From: an uncultured Ruminiclostridium sp.
GTDB taxonomy: Bacteria; Bacillota; Clostridia; Oscillospirales; Ruminococcaceae
Assembly: GCA_947627695.1 (NCBI GenBank)
Contig: CANQXF010000005.1
Coordinates: 62,001 to 126,000 of the forward strand
DNA: 64,000 nucleotides
Reading direction: 5' to 3'
Both the position numbers and the translations under genes were made by a program. The notes under the pieces are model-generated. The model was given only the letters and a program-made list of their open reading frames with translations, was not told the origin of the DNA and searched no databases. Below, one piece after another: positions 49,726 to 57,936 of the stretch. Within the stretch, counting starts at the first letter, position 1. The number at the start of each line of letters is the position of its first letter.

Positions 49726-50594
49726 CTTACTGTAAGGTCAACGCAGCTCTCAACACGGCTCAGCAAATTTTCAGGGAGAGCAGTCACATCCTCATAATCG
49801 CTCCATGAAGTTGAAGGCTCTTTCGGATCGCCGAGTTTTTTCGGTGTAAGCGCCTCTATAAGCAAATGTTCAGGGCAGCTTCCAAGCAAGTTTTTATGCT
49901 CTATATACCATGCGTGACGTATGCGTACATCGGGGCGAATAGCAGATCGGTTCATATCGTAAGCATACGGAATAAGCAGCTTTAACAGTTCAATGTCGTC
50001 CGCTGTACAGCCTGTTTTATGGGCAAAATTCGGATTTACAAAGAAACTCATTGTATATACTCCATGTTCTGCCACTCTGAAAGCAAGCGGCGCCATACCC
50101 GAATTTTTACCCTCCTGAACACCTGCTTTATTGGTATTAGATTCACGAAGAATGTTTATCGGGGCAAGCGAAACACCAACGCCGAACTGGACAACACCGC
50201 TTTTTATAAATCCTTTATCGCTTTCACCTTCAAGGAATGTATTTCCGAAAACGCGAGCGTCCCAGTATTTGCTTACAAATTCGCTTTCCATGAATTTAGA
50301 AGGGTCGTTTCCCATTTCGTTTTTTATTGTTTTACGGTCGCGTCCGCGCTGTTCAAGAATATTATAGCGACTTTCGTTGTTCAAAAACTTCTCAGGGAGC
50401 GACTTGAAGAACGGCGAGCTGTGATCCTCCAAAAGGTCGCGAAGTTTTCGCTTGAACGACACAGGCGAGATCTCTCCGCAGCCGCTGCTGTCTCGCTGGC
50501 GCGGGTCGCTTTCGCGATCGGGGTCACCGTTAGGGTTTGAGTTTACTGTTTCAATTACAAGCTGTCCTGTTGCTCTTTTTATTTCATTATTCAT
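49722..50594 (-). CDS. cas7: Cas7 (Csd2-like, type I-C family)
   Basis: GQLVIETVNSNPNGDPDRESDPRQRDSSGCGEISPVSFKRKLRDLLE, DARVFGNTF. Confidence 0.9.
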   Translation of the reverse strand: MNNEIKRATGQLVIETVNSNPNGDPDRESDPRQRDSSGCGEISPVSFKRKLRDLLEDHSSPFFKSLPEKFLNNESRYNILEQRGRDRKTIKNEMGNDPSKFMESEFVSKYWDARVFGNTFLEGESDKGFIKSGVVQFGVGVSLAPINILRESNTNKAGVQEGKNSGMAPLAFRVAEHGVYTMSFFVNPNFAHKTGCTADDIELLKLLIPYAYDMNRSAIRPDVRIRHAWYIEHKNLLGSCPEHLLIEALTPKKLGDPKEPSTSWSDYEDVTALPENLLSRVESCVDLTVR

Positions 50595-51015
50595 TGATAA
50601 TATCCTCCGTTACATTATTGTTTTCTGTATTTTCTTTTTTCGGGAATTTTGCAAGGTAGCCTATAAAAAGCTGCGCTTTCTCCTCATCGCCAAAGCGTAC
50701 GTCGGACTGCCATGCCTTATGCAGCTTCGTTGCTGTATTTTCATACAATGATAAGAGCCAAGCTGCCCGCCAGCTTTCTTTTCCTTCGGCTGTTTCATTC
50801 TTTGCACGATAAGACTTTGCCCAGGTAATATACGGATTCATTCTTGTACCGAGCGTATTCAGCGTGCGGACGGGATACTCTGCCGCAGACCGGTACATTC
50901 CGCTTCCTGCAAGCTGCGTCGGCAGATCGCCGTCGCGAACAACTTTGCAATACAATGCATGAAGTTCATCTGACACTTTTAAAAGCTGTCCTAAAAGGTA
51001 TGGTAGGTTATCCAT
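50587..51015 (-). CDS. Predicted internal Cas11-like small subunit, translated from within cas8c (142 aa)
   Basis: AAAAGGAGAATTATATGGATAACC: strong SD correctly spaced from an in-frame internal ATG at 51015; size and position match known Cas11c. Confidence 0.55.
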   Translation of the reverse strand: MDNLPYLLGQLLKVSDELHALYCKVVRDGDLPTQLAGSGMYRSAAEYPVRTLNTLGTRMNPYITWAKSYRAKNETAEGKESWRAAWLLSLYENTATKLHKAWQSDVRFGDEEKAQLFIGYLAKFPKKENTENNNVTEDIINE

Positions 51016-52671
51016 ATAATTCTCCTTTTGTATGCCCGCACGATAGAGTAAAATTCCCATAAGCGAGAGCATTTCTTTTATGTAGTTTATAAATGTATGG
51101 CTGTTCTTTTCGTCATTTTTCCGCAGCTTTACAGCAGCCATTTGATTGCCGACAAATCCGCCAAGCGTTGTTGCCTGGTTCGCTGTAAGGTGCAGATCGG
51201 CGGCAGCTGATACAGAGGGTTCCAGCATAAGTTGGATCCCATGGTATTTCGGTATCAGTGTTATCTTCTTTTCTTTGGCATTTTTATCCTTTCGCTTTAT
51301 GAGTTCGCCGTTTTGCTTCCAAAAGCGGTTCAGAACATCTGCGGCGGTTGTCGGAAAAATAACACGAGGCTTTCCGAACGGAAATTCGGGGAGATTTTCT
51401 CCGCCCGCCGTCCATTGCTCACTCATCACTTCAAGCTCCCGCGCGTCGGTATGATGGGAATATATGACCTTTGTGCGCCCGTCGTCGATTTTCTTCAAAA
51501 TAAAAATCTGAAGTCCGTCAGCCTTTGAGTCTGAACCGATTCCCTTTCCATGCCTCAGTTCGTCTATAAGACTCTTTGCGCAGGCTGAAAAAACGCTGTC
51601 GCCGCTGCACGAAAATGTATTTACAAACGAAATCGGCGTTTTGGGAAGGTGCAGCGGATAAGCGAAAAGTATTTCAGATTTATCGGTATTTATCCAGGTT
51701 TTCCCCTTTTGTTCCTCGCTGCCCAGCCATTCTAAAGCCGCCTGAAGATTTTTTCGGTTTTCAGTGGAGATAGGATAGCTTGCACTTTCAAATCGCCCGT
51801 ATCTTTTTTGACATTCATGCTCTTTAAACATTGTGCGAAGTTTAACAGTAATACCCGACAGCTTTACTTGAGGCATAGGGTCTTTTATCGGCGAATACGG
51901 CGAACCGAAAGCATCTAAATCTCTCGCGTCAGCGTTTTGTGTGCCCTTGTTTTCAGCTTCAAGTAAAGCCTCATTCAATTCTGTCACAAACATATCGCTG
52001 ACGGCGGGAATGCCCATTTCTATGAGGCGAGGTGTTTCCAGCGCAACACTTATATTATCTTTGCTGGTTTTCTCCGTTTTTTCGTTATCCTTGCAAAGAA
52101 ACAAAATTCCGAGTGCGATCGAAATATCCTTGCGCTCCGCAAGCATTGCAAACGCTCTGCTTTCCAGTTCTTGATGAAGGACCTGCGGGTCGATAAACAT
52201 TCGGCTTTCCTCTGTCAGAATTTTCAGCGGCTCAAAATCCGGGACAAGTTTTTCGAGTTCGTTCGGCATTCTTTCCATGTGGCCTTTATATAAATCAAGG
52301 AAACTTTTTTTGCCCCAGTTGTTAATTTTACACCAACTGCGGATTTCATCGAGTTTATCAGTGTCCAACGACTCTGCAGTTAGTTTTGAAATATCGCCTT
52401 TAATTGAATCATCAGTCACGAGATAGAGAGGAGTAAGATTCATTATTGGAAAAGTACCGTGATTTGAGCCGTATTTTCTAAGAAGTTTGCCGAGTTCTTT
52501 GTCAACGGTCGATATTTCCAAAACCTTGCCGCCTTGTATGGTAATGTGATAGCAAGGCCGTTTTGCATTTATATTCGGAATTACAAGATATTTCCTGTTC
52601 CAGACATTCGCCTTGACGCCTGCGCCGTTCATCGCCTCAGACAAATTATACAGTTCATTTATCACAGACAA
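50587..52671 (-). CDS. cas8c: Cas8c-like large subunit (Csd1 type, 694 aa)
   Basis: Operon position between cas5 and cas7; ADLHLTANQATTLGGFVGNQMAAVKLRKND... and NLPYLLGQLLKVSDELHALY C-terminal helical region. Confidence 0.8.
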   Translation of the reverse strand: MSVINELYNLSEAMNGAGVKANVWNRKYLVIPNINAKRPCYHITIQGGKVLEISTVDKELGKLLRKYGSNHGTFPIMNLTPLYLVTDDSIKGDISKLTAESLDTDKLDEIRSWCKINNWGKKSFLDLYKGHMERMPNELEKLVPDFEPLKILTEESRMFIDPQVLHQELESRAFAMLAERKDISIALGILFLCKDNEKTEKTSKDNISVALETPRLIEMGIPAVSDMFVTELNEALLEAENKGTQNADARDLDAFGSPYSPIKDPMPQVKLSGITVKLRTMFKEHECQKRYGRFESASYPISTENRKNLQAALEWLGSEEQKGKTWINTDKSEILFAYPLHLPKTPISFVNTFSCSGDSVFSACAKSLIDELRHGKGIGSDSKADGLQIFILKKIDDGRTKVIYSHHTDARELEVMSEQWTAGGENLPEFPFGKPRVIFPTTAADVLNRFWKQNGELIKRKDKNAKEKKITLIPKYHGIQLMLEPSVSAAADLHLTANQATTLGGFVGNQMAAVKLRKNDEKNSHTFINYIKEMLSLMGILLYRAGIQKENYMDNLPYLLGQLLKVSDELHALYCKVVRDGDLPTQLAGSGMYRSAAEYPVRTLNTLGTRMNPYITWAKSYRAKNETAEGKESWRAAWLLSLYENTATKLHKAWQSDVRFGDEEKAQLFIGYLAKFPKKENTENNNVTEDIINE

Positions 52672-53336
52672 TCCTCCCTTCTCGGGAACTCAAGAACGCC
52701 TTTATGAATGACGATGTCAGTGTCATAAACCGCGCAATATTGCGAATTATAGCCGTCGTTAAACACGCTTCTGAGCATTGACGGAATACAAATGTCGGGA
52801 AGCTCGGCACATACACGTGTGCTTTCACGAAAAGGTCCGAAATACGACACTGTAAACTCGCTCCACCCGAGAGAAAGCGTTGCATAAGACTGCCCGCACG
52901 CCAAGCGGCGATTGAAGATCTCCTGGTAAGCATGACCCGGTGAAGTCGTTGAGCTGTCCCACTTTCTTGCAGATCGAGACAATTTGTCTTTATCAGGATT
53001 TGGGATCACATCGGCGTAAAGCCGATAGCAAACGTCAAGCAAGACAGTCGCAAACATCCGGTAATTATTGCCCTCTTTTACATCCTTAGCCTTGCGCAAA
53101 GGTCCGCCATAATTCGTGGCATATGAGTGGAAAACAGGCACACTGCACAGCTCAACTTTTCGAGGAATTACAAGTACGGCAGGTCCCCAGAGAACACTCT
53201 CAAAAAGCGCACGTACAGCGGAATACGTTGGTGCAGGATAACTGCACGGAGAATCTCCGCTGTCGGGCCTTGTCCATATCGCAGTGTTCCCTGCAACTTC
53301 CATTGCAACCGGATATGTTTTCTTTACCAAAAACAT
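52662..53336 (-). CDS. cas5c: Cas5 (type I-C family; likely crRNA-processing)
   Basis: PVAMEVAGNTAIWTRPDSGDSPCSYPAPTYSAVRALFESVLWGPAVLVIPRKVELCSVPVFHSYATNYGGP; SD aaaggag upstream. Confidence 0.88.
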   Translation of the reverse strand: MFLVKKTYPVAMEVAGNTAIWTRPDSGDSPCSYPAPTYSAVRALFESVLWGPAVLVIPRKVELCSVPVFHSYATNYGGPLRKAKDVKEGNNYRMFATVLLDVCYRLYADVIPNPDKDKLSRSARKWDSSTTSPGHAYQEIFNRRLACGQSYATLSLGWSEFTVSYFGPFRESTRVCAELPDICIPSMLRSVFNDGYNSQYCAVYDTDIVIHKGVLEFPRREDCL

Positions 53337-53699
53337 CATCTCCTTTCGTAATTTTTGGGATTTATAATTTTTAGTCAAATTATAACAAGAAGTTTTTTGT
53401 AATAAGGCGGGGATTTTTACTGCCTTATCATAAAGTCGTAAGTATGGTCTAACGGGTATTGTTTTCTTTTTTCAATCAGAAAATATCTGACCTTATAATA
53501 GCGCAATGAAATAAAAATGTCAAGAGGTATCTGTACATATTATCGGACTTGAAATTTCTTTTCAATATTTTTTCAAAGATGGTCGTTCCCGCTTGCAGAA
53601 AAATTCTAAAACAAAGCTGACAGGTATAATCGAAAACATGTTAGAAATTTGTTAGAAATCCGTATAAATTTTACACAAACGCAAAATAAAAAAAGCACC

Positions 53700-53885
53700 T
53701 CCATAGTTTGGGGCGCGCTGCGATTTTTCGGTTTTGCGTAAGCAAAATGAATTTCCTTAAGGGAAATTCAAGAAAAATCGCACATGGAAAAGAGCTGAGG
53801 GCAAGCCGTAAGGCGACGGACGAAGGCTTTTACCGTTTGAAAAAACGCCTTCGTAAAACGAGGGCGTTTTTCCTAACGACGTGTG
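53700..53885. repeat. Dispersed, inverted copy of the multi-hairpin repeat found at 26.5-27.1 kb
   Basis: cggttttgcgtaagcaaaatgaatttccttaagggaaattcaagaaaaatcg...ggaaaagagctgagggcaagccgtaaggcgacggacgaaggc; same hairpin order with compensatory changes. Confidence 0.88.
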
Positions 53886-53903
53886 GCATGTTACCAAAAA
53901 GAT

Positions 53904-53955
53904 ATTAAAACTGCATAACATAAAAACACGCTCCCGTGAATTGGGAGCGTGTTGA
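53904..53955. repeat. 52-bp direct repeat, right copy; also a terminator for the 54049-54468 gene
   Basis: Identical to 47370-47421. Confidence 0.95.
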
Positions 53956-54048
53956 AGCGGCTCAGCCGCTGTCTAAACATTACAAAAAAGATTTTTAAAT
54001 TTGTTCACAAAATTGAATTATATCATATTTTCTAAACCTGTCAACAAA

Positions 54049-54468
54049 TTATTTCAGTTTTATTACATCTCCACCGTCTTGTTCAGACATACCATAGCCG
54101 GTATCATTAATGATTTCATAGTCATCTCCCAGCAACTCGCAAAGCTTTTTATACACAAATCTGACCGCACCATCAAATCTCTGTTCGTCTTCTTTGTTGT
54201 CAAAGCCTTTGTAGGAGAATTCGTGCTCATTATTGATAAACAATTTGGGGTATTCCTCGTTAATATAATTGGTCATGCTTTCTGATTCGGATTGACCTAT
54301 TAATCTATCCTCATAATATTTAATTGCTTTATGAGTGCCATCAAGCGAATAGATATCATCTGCAAAATACCCATCGCTGCTTATTCTTACGGGTGAGGAA
54401 ATCTGCCCTTCTTCACATATCCACACAAAATACGAGCCATGATCAAAGAAGAGCCTTAACATTCTCAT
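54049..54468 (-). CDS. Candidate immunity protein / unknown 139-aa protein
   Basis: ORF MRMLRLFFDHGSYFVWICEEGQ...; ATGA overlap with an upstream toxin-tail remnant. Confidence 0.6.
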   Translation of the reverse strand: MRMLRLFFDHGSYFVWICEEGQISSPVRISSDGYFADDIYSLDGTHKAIKYYEDRLIGQSESESMTNYINEEYPKLFINNEHEFSYKGFDNKEDEQRFDGAVRFVYKKLCELLGDDYEIINDTGYGMSEQDGGDVIKLK

Positions 54469-54610
54469 TTTATAAAATTCTCCAAATGATTCGGATCAGC
54501 TCCAACAATGAAGTCGTTTGAACCAACAGTTATACCAACAACATAATCTTTGCCTTTAAAATTTACATGATAAGCTGTCGATTACCTTTAGCAACAGGAA
54601 TAAAATTTCC
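54465..54610 (-). pseudogene. Frameshifted C-terminal tail of a polymorphic-toxin-like protein
   Basis: GNFIPVAKGNR / (1-nt shift) / STAYHVNFKGKDYVVGITVGSNDFIVGADPNHLENFIK* in two frames, stop overlapping the next ATG. Confidence 0.55.
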
Positions 54611-54611
54611 T

Positions 54612-54698
54612 TGGTGCCGCTGACCGGACTTGAACCGGTACGGTATCGCTACCGAGGGATTTTAAGTCCCTTGTGTCTGCCTATTCCACCACAGCGGC
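54612..54698 (-). tRNA. tRNA-Leu (anticodon TAA), CCA encoded
   Basis: Reverse complement GCCGCTGTGGTGGAATAGGCAGACACAAGGGACTTAAAATCCCTCGGTAGCGATACCGTACCGGTTCAAGTCCGGTCAGCGGCACCA with long variable arm. Confidence 0.95.
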
Positions 54699-54789
54699 AA
54701 TTATTAGCTTTGATTATTATATCTCAATTTTACCGTTTTGTCAAGCAAAAACAGACTCACAATGCTGTGAGTCTGTTTTTTTATTTGGC

Positions 54790-56277
54790 TTATGCTATCC
54801 TCGTTATCACCAAATGCGCGGAAACAGGCTGAGTTCCTCCTGCGGAAGGCGTGATTATCAGCGACGAGGGATTGTCAGCGGGATTTCTGAGAGTTATAAC
54901 GGAGTTTACAGCAGTGGTGGTTATCAGGGAGATACCCGTTATTCCCGACGCTCCCGAGGCGCGCCCTGCAACGGTGTAGTCAAGCTCGTCGCCGTTAAGG
55001 GTCAGGACGAGTTGTCCCGCCTGATTTACGGGAACGCTGAATTCCACCTTATACGTTCCTATTTCGGGAAGATTGAAGGAGTCGTCAGTCACCCTCGTTA
55101 TAGTGCCGTCGTTTGAGGACGTTCTGGGGAAGCTGACGTCTGTTCCCGGAGCTACCGAGTCCGCATTGTCAGAGGGCATAAGAGCGTAGAAATCAGCGTA
55201 ACCCAATACGCCGCCAGGCTCGCCCTGAGGTCCTACGGGACCTTGGGGACCTGTTTCACCTTGAGGACCTGCGGGACCCGTTGCGCCTGTCGGGCCTGCG
55301 GGGCCTTGGGGGCCTGTTTCACCTTGTGGGCCTGCGGGACCTGTTGCACCTGTCGGGCCTGCAGGGCCTTGAGGTCCTGTTTCGCCTTGTGGACCTGCGG
55401 GGCCCGTTGCGCCTGTCGGGCCTGCAGGACCTTGGGGTCCTGTTTCGCCTTGTGGACCTTGGGGACCTGTTGCGCCTGTCGGACCTGCAGGGCCTTGGGG
55501 GCCTGTTTCACCCTGTGGGCCTGCGGGGCCTGTTGCGCCTGCTACGCCTGCGGGGCCTTGGGGTCCTGTTTCGCCTTGTGGACCTTGGGGACCTGCTGGG
55601 CCTATCTCGCCCTGAGGTCCTTGGGGTCCTGTTTCGCCTTGCGGGCCTGTGGGGCCTTGGGGTCCTACGGGACCTGTTTCGCCCTGCGGGCCTTGAGGAC
55701 CGACGGGACCTGTATCACCTTGGGGTCCCTGAGGACCTGCGGGTCCTGTTGCTCCTGTGGCTCCTGTGGGTCCCTGAGGTCCTACGGGTCCTGTTTCGCC
55801 TTGGGGCCCCTGAGGGCCTACGGGTCCTGTTTCACCCTGAGGGCCTTGGGGACCTTGCGGGCCTGTTTCACCTACGGGTCCTTGTGGACCTATAGGTCCT
55901 GTCGCACCTGTCGGACCTTCAACGCCCATTGGACCCTGAGGACCTACGGGGCCTGTTGCGCCCACCGGTCCTCTTGGTCCAGTTGCACCGGCAGGGCCGG
56001 GAAGTCCCATAGGTCCCTGCTCGCCGGCAGGTCCTGTTTCGCCCTGAGGTCCCTCGGGACCTCTTTCGCCCTCGGGTCCGGGAAATCCCATAGGTCCTCT
56101 CGGCCCTGCGGGTCCCATTGGTCCCATCGGTCCCATAGGACCCATTGGTCCGGGAGGACCGGGGATATACTCGGGACAGCAGGAATTGCCGTTATTGCTG
56201 CCGCAGCCGCAGTCGTTGTTACGGTTGTTTCTGCCGCAGCTGTTATTGTTATTGGAATTGTTATAGAACGAATTCAT
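54790..56277 (-). CDS. Collagen-like (Gly-X-Y) repeat surface protein with BclA/C1q-like C-terminal domain
   Basis: About 300 residues of GPxGPx/[12 protein letters not shown] triplets; Asn-rich N-terminus; C-terminal beta-rich domain ending AHLVITRIA. Confidence 0.93.
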   Translation of the reverse strand: MNSFYNNSNNNNSCGRNNRNNDCGCGSNNGNSCCPEYIPGPPGPMGPMGPMGPMGPAGPRGPMGFPGPEGERGPEGPQGETGPAGEQGPMGLPGPAGATGPRGPVGATGPVGPQGPMGVEGPTGATGPIGPQGPVGETGPQGPQGPQGETGPVGPQGPQGETGPVGPQGPTGATGATGPAGPQGPQGDTGPVGPQGPQGETGPVGPQGPTGPQGETGPQGPQGEIGPAGPQGPQGETGPQGPAGVAGATGPAGPQGETGPQGPAGPTGATGPQGPQGETGPQGPAGPTGATGPAGPQGETGPQGPAGPTGATGPAGPQGETGPQGPAGPTGATGPAGPQGETGPQGPVGPQGEPGGVLGYADFYALMPSDNADSVAPGTDVSFPRTSSNDGTITRVTDDSFNLPEIGTYKVEFSVPVNQAGQLVLTLNGDELDYTVAGRASGASGITGISLITTTAVNSVITLRNPADNPSSLIITPSAGGTQPVSAHLVITRIA

Positions 56278-56427
56278 TTTCTTCCTCCTGAAACTGTCGT
56301 TTCCGCCTGAAGCGGAACAGTTGACGCCGTGCGTCTATATATAATATGCGGCAGTATGAAAAACGACACTGTGATTTCCGCCTGCGAAAACAGATCTTAT
56401 TTGTCGCTTCTTTTATCCTGCATTTTG

Positions 56428-56456
56428 TTGACAAAAGACTGGAAAAGTATTACAAT
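56428..56456 (+). promoter_or_regulatory. Sigma-A type promoter (distal, upstream of Fe-ADH)
   Basis: TTGACA-17 bp-TACAAT. Confidence 0.65.
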
Positions 56457-56565
56457 ATAATATATAGACAAGCAGCTGCTAAGGTTGTGATTTCCGCAAG
56501 GATAAAGGAAGAGGAACGCTGATAAATTTCGTAACAGACCCTGTCCGTTTTTCGCAAAATTCCCC

Positions 56566-56594
56566 TTGAATATACGGCGAAGCAGGGTTATAAT
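56566..56594 (+). promoter_or_regulatory. Sigma-A type promoter (proximal, Fe-ADH)
   Basis: TTGAAT-17 bp-TATAAT. Confidence 0.65.
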
Positions 56595-56622
56595 TTAAAA
56601 AAAGCAGAACGGAGGAAACATA

Positions 56623-57777
56623 ATGGCAAACAGATTTATTCTTAACGAAACTTCCTACTTCGGAGCAGGCGCAAGAGAGACCCTTGCGGACGAGGTAAAG
56701 GCAAGAGGCTTTAAAAAGCTCCTTTTCGTAACGGACAAGACGCTTCTTGACTGCGGCGTGGCAGGCAAGGTCACCGAAGTGCTGGACAAGGCGGGCATAC
56801 CTTACGAGATCTATTCCGACATAAAAGCAAATCCCACCGTTAAAAACGTTCAGGACGGCGTTGAAGTTTTCAAAAACAGCGGTGCTGACGCTATCGTGGC
56901 AGTTGGCGGCGGTTCTGTAATGGATACCGCAAAGGGCATCGGCATTATCGTTGCCAACCCCGAATATGCGGACGTTGTATCGCTTGAAGGAGTTGCTCCC
57001 ACCAAAAACAAGAGCGTTCCCGTTATCGCGCTTCCCACAACCTCGGGAACGGCCGCCGAGGTAACTATAAACTATGTTATCACCGACGAAGTGAACAAGA
57101 AAAAAATGGTCTGCGTCGACCCTCACGATATCCCCGTTGTCGCCATAGTTGACAGCGACCTTATGATGGGAATGCCAAAGGGACTTTGCGCTTCTACCGG
57201 AATGGACGCGCTGACCCACGCTATCGAGGGATATATCACCGCAGGAGCTTGGGAAATGTCGGATATGGTGGAGCTGCGCGCTATCGAGCTTATCCATCAG
57301 AGCCTTTACGACAGCGTAAACGGCGACCCCAAAGCCCGCGAGACTATGGCACTGGCACAGTATGTGGCAGGTATGGGCTTCTCAAACGTAGGTCTGGGAA
57401 TAGTTCACTCCATGGCTCACCCTCTGGGCGCTTTCTATGACACTCCTCACGGCGTGGCAAACGCGCTGCTGCTGCCGTACGTGCTGGAATACAACGCCGA
57501 GAGCCCCGCAAAGCCGAAGTTCAGAGCTATCGCAAAGGCGATGGGCGTAAATCATACCGAGGAAATGAACGATGACGAATGTGTTGCCGCAGCCATAGAC
57601 GCTGTACGCAAGCTCTCCGTTTCTATCGACATTCCTCAGAAATTGTCTGAAATAGGCGTGAAAGAAGAGGATCTGGAGGCGTTGTCCGTGGCGGCGTTCA
57701 ACGACGTATGCACAGGCGGAAATCCCCGTCCCACTTCTCCCGAAGAAATTCTGGAAATTTACAAAAAGGCATATTGA
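56623..57777 (+). CDS. Iron-containing alcohol dehydrogenase
   Basis: VAVGGGSVMDTAKGIG, ALPTTSGTAAEVTINYVI, GIVHSMAHPLGAFYDTPHGVANALLLP. Confidence 0.96.
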   Translation: MANRFILNETSYFGAGARETLADEVKARGFKKLLFVTDKTLLDCGVAGKVTEVLDKAGIPYEIYSDIKANPTVKNVQDGVEVFKNSGADAIVAVGGGSVMDTAKGIGIIVANPEYADVVSLEGVAPTKNKSVPVIALPTTSGTAAEVTINYVITDEVNKKKMVCVDPHDIPVVAIVDSDLMMGMPKGLCASTGMDALTHAIEGYITAGAWEMSDMVELRAIELIHQSLYDSVNGDPKARETMALAQYVAGMGFSNVGLGIVHSMAHPLGAFYDTPHGVANALLLPYVLEYNAESPAKPKFRAIAKAMGVNHTEEMNDDECVAAAIDAVRKLSVSIDIPQKLSEIGVKEEDLEALSVAAFNDVCTGGNPRPTSPEEILEIYKKAY

Positions 57778-57790
57778 GTCTACGCTCCTT

Positions 57791-57829
57791 AAAAAGGGCT
57801 GCACATACGGCGTGCAGCCCTTATTTTTT
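57791..57829 (+). terminator. Rho-independent terminator
   Basis: gggctgcac-atacggc-gtgcagccc-ttatttttt. Confidence 0.88.
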
Positions 57830-57936
57830 GCGGTTATGGCAAAATGCTTATTCCCTCTTGATATTTTTGGAAAAATGGTGTAAAATGTATAGAAGAATAA
57901 ACCGCCGTCATTTTTGCGGCGGGAAGGGAGAGAGCA

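Noticed and set aside
53380-53700. Region upstream of cas5 examined for a CRISPR array or leader
   Set aside because: AT-rich and without any repeated 28-37 bp unit at regular spacing; no array visible.
54611-54832. 73-aa ORF MVPLTGLEPVRYRYRGILSPLCLPIPPQRQ...
   Set aside because: Spurious translation across the antisense strand of tRNA-Leu (54612-54698).
55243-56310. 355-aa Cys/Thr-rich plus-strand ORF
   Set aside because: Mirror translation of the Gly-X-Y DNA repeats on the opposite strand; the minus-strand collagen-like protein explains it.
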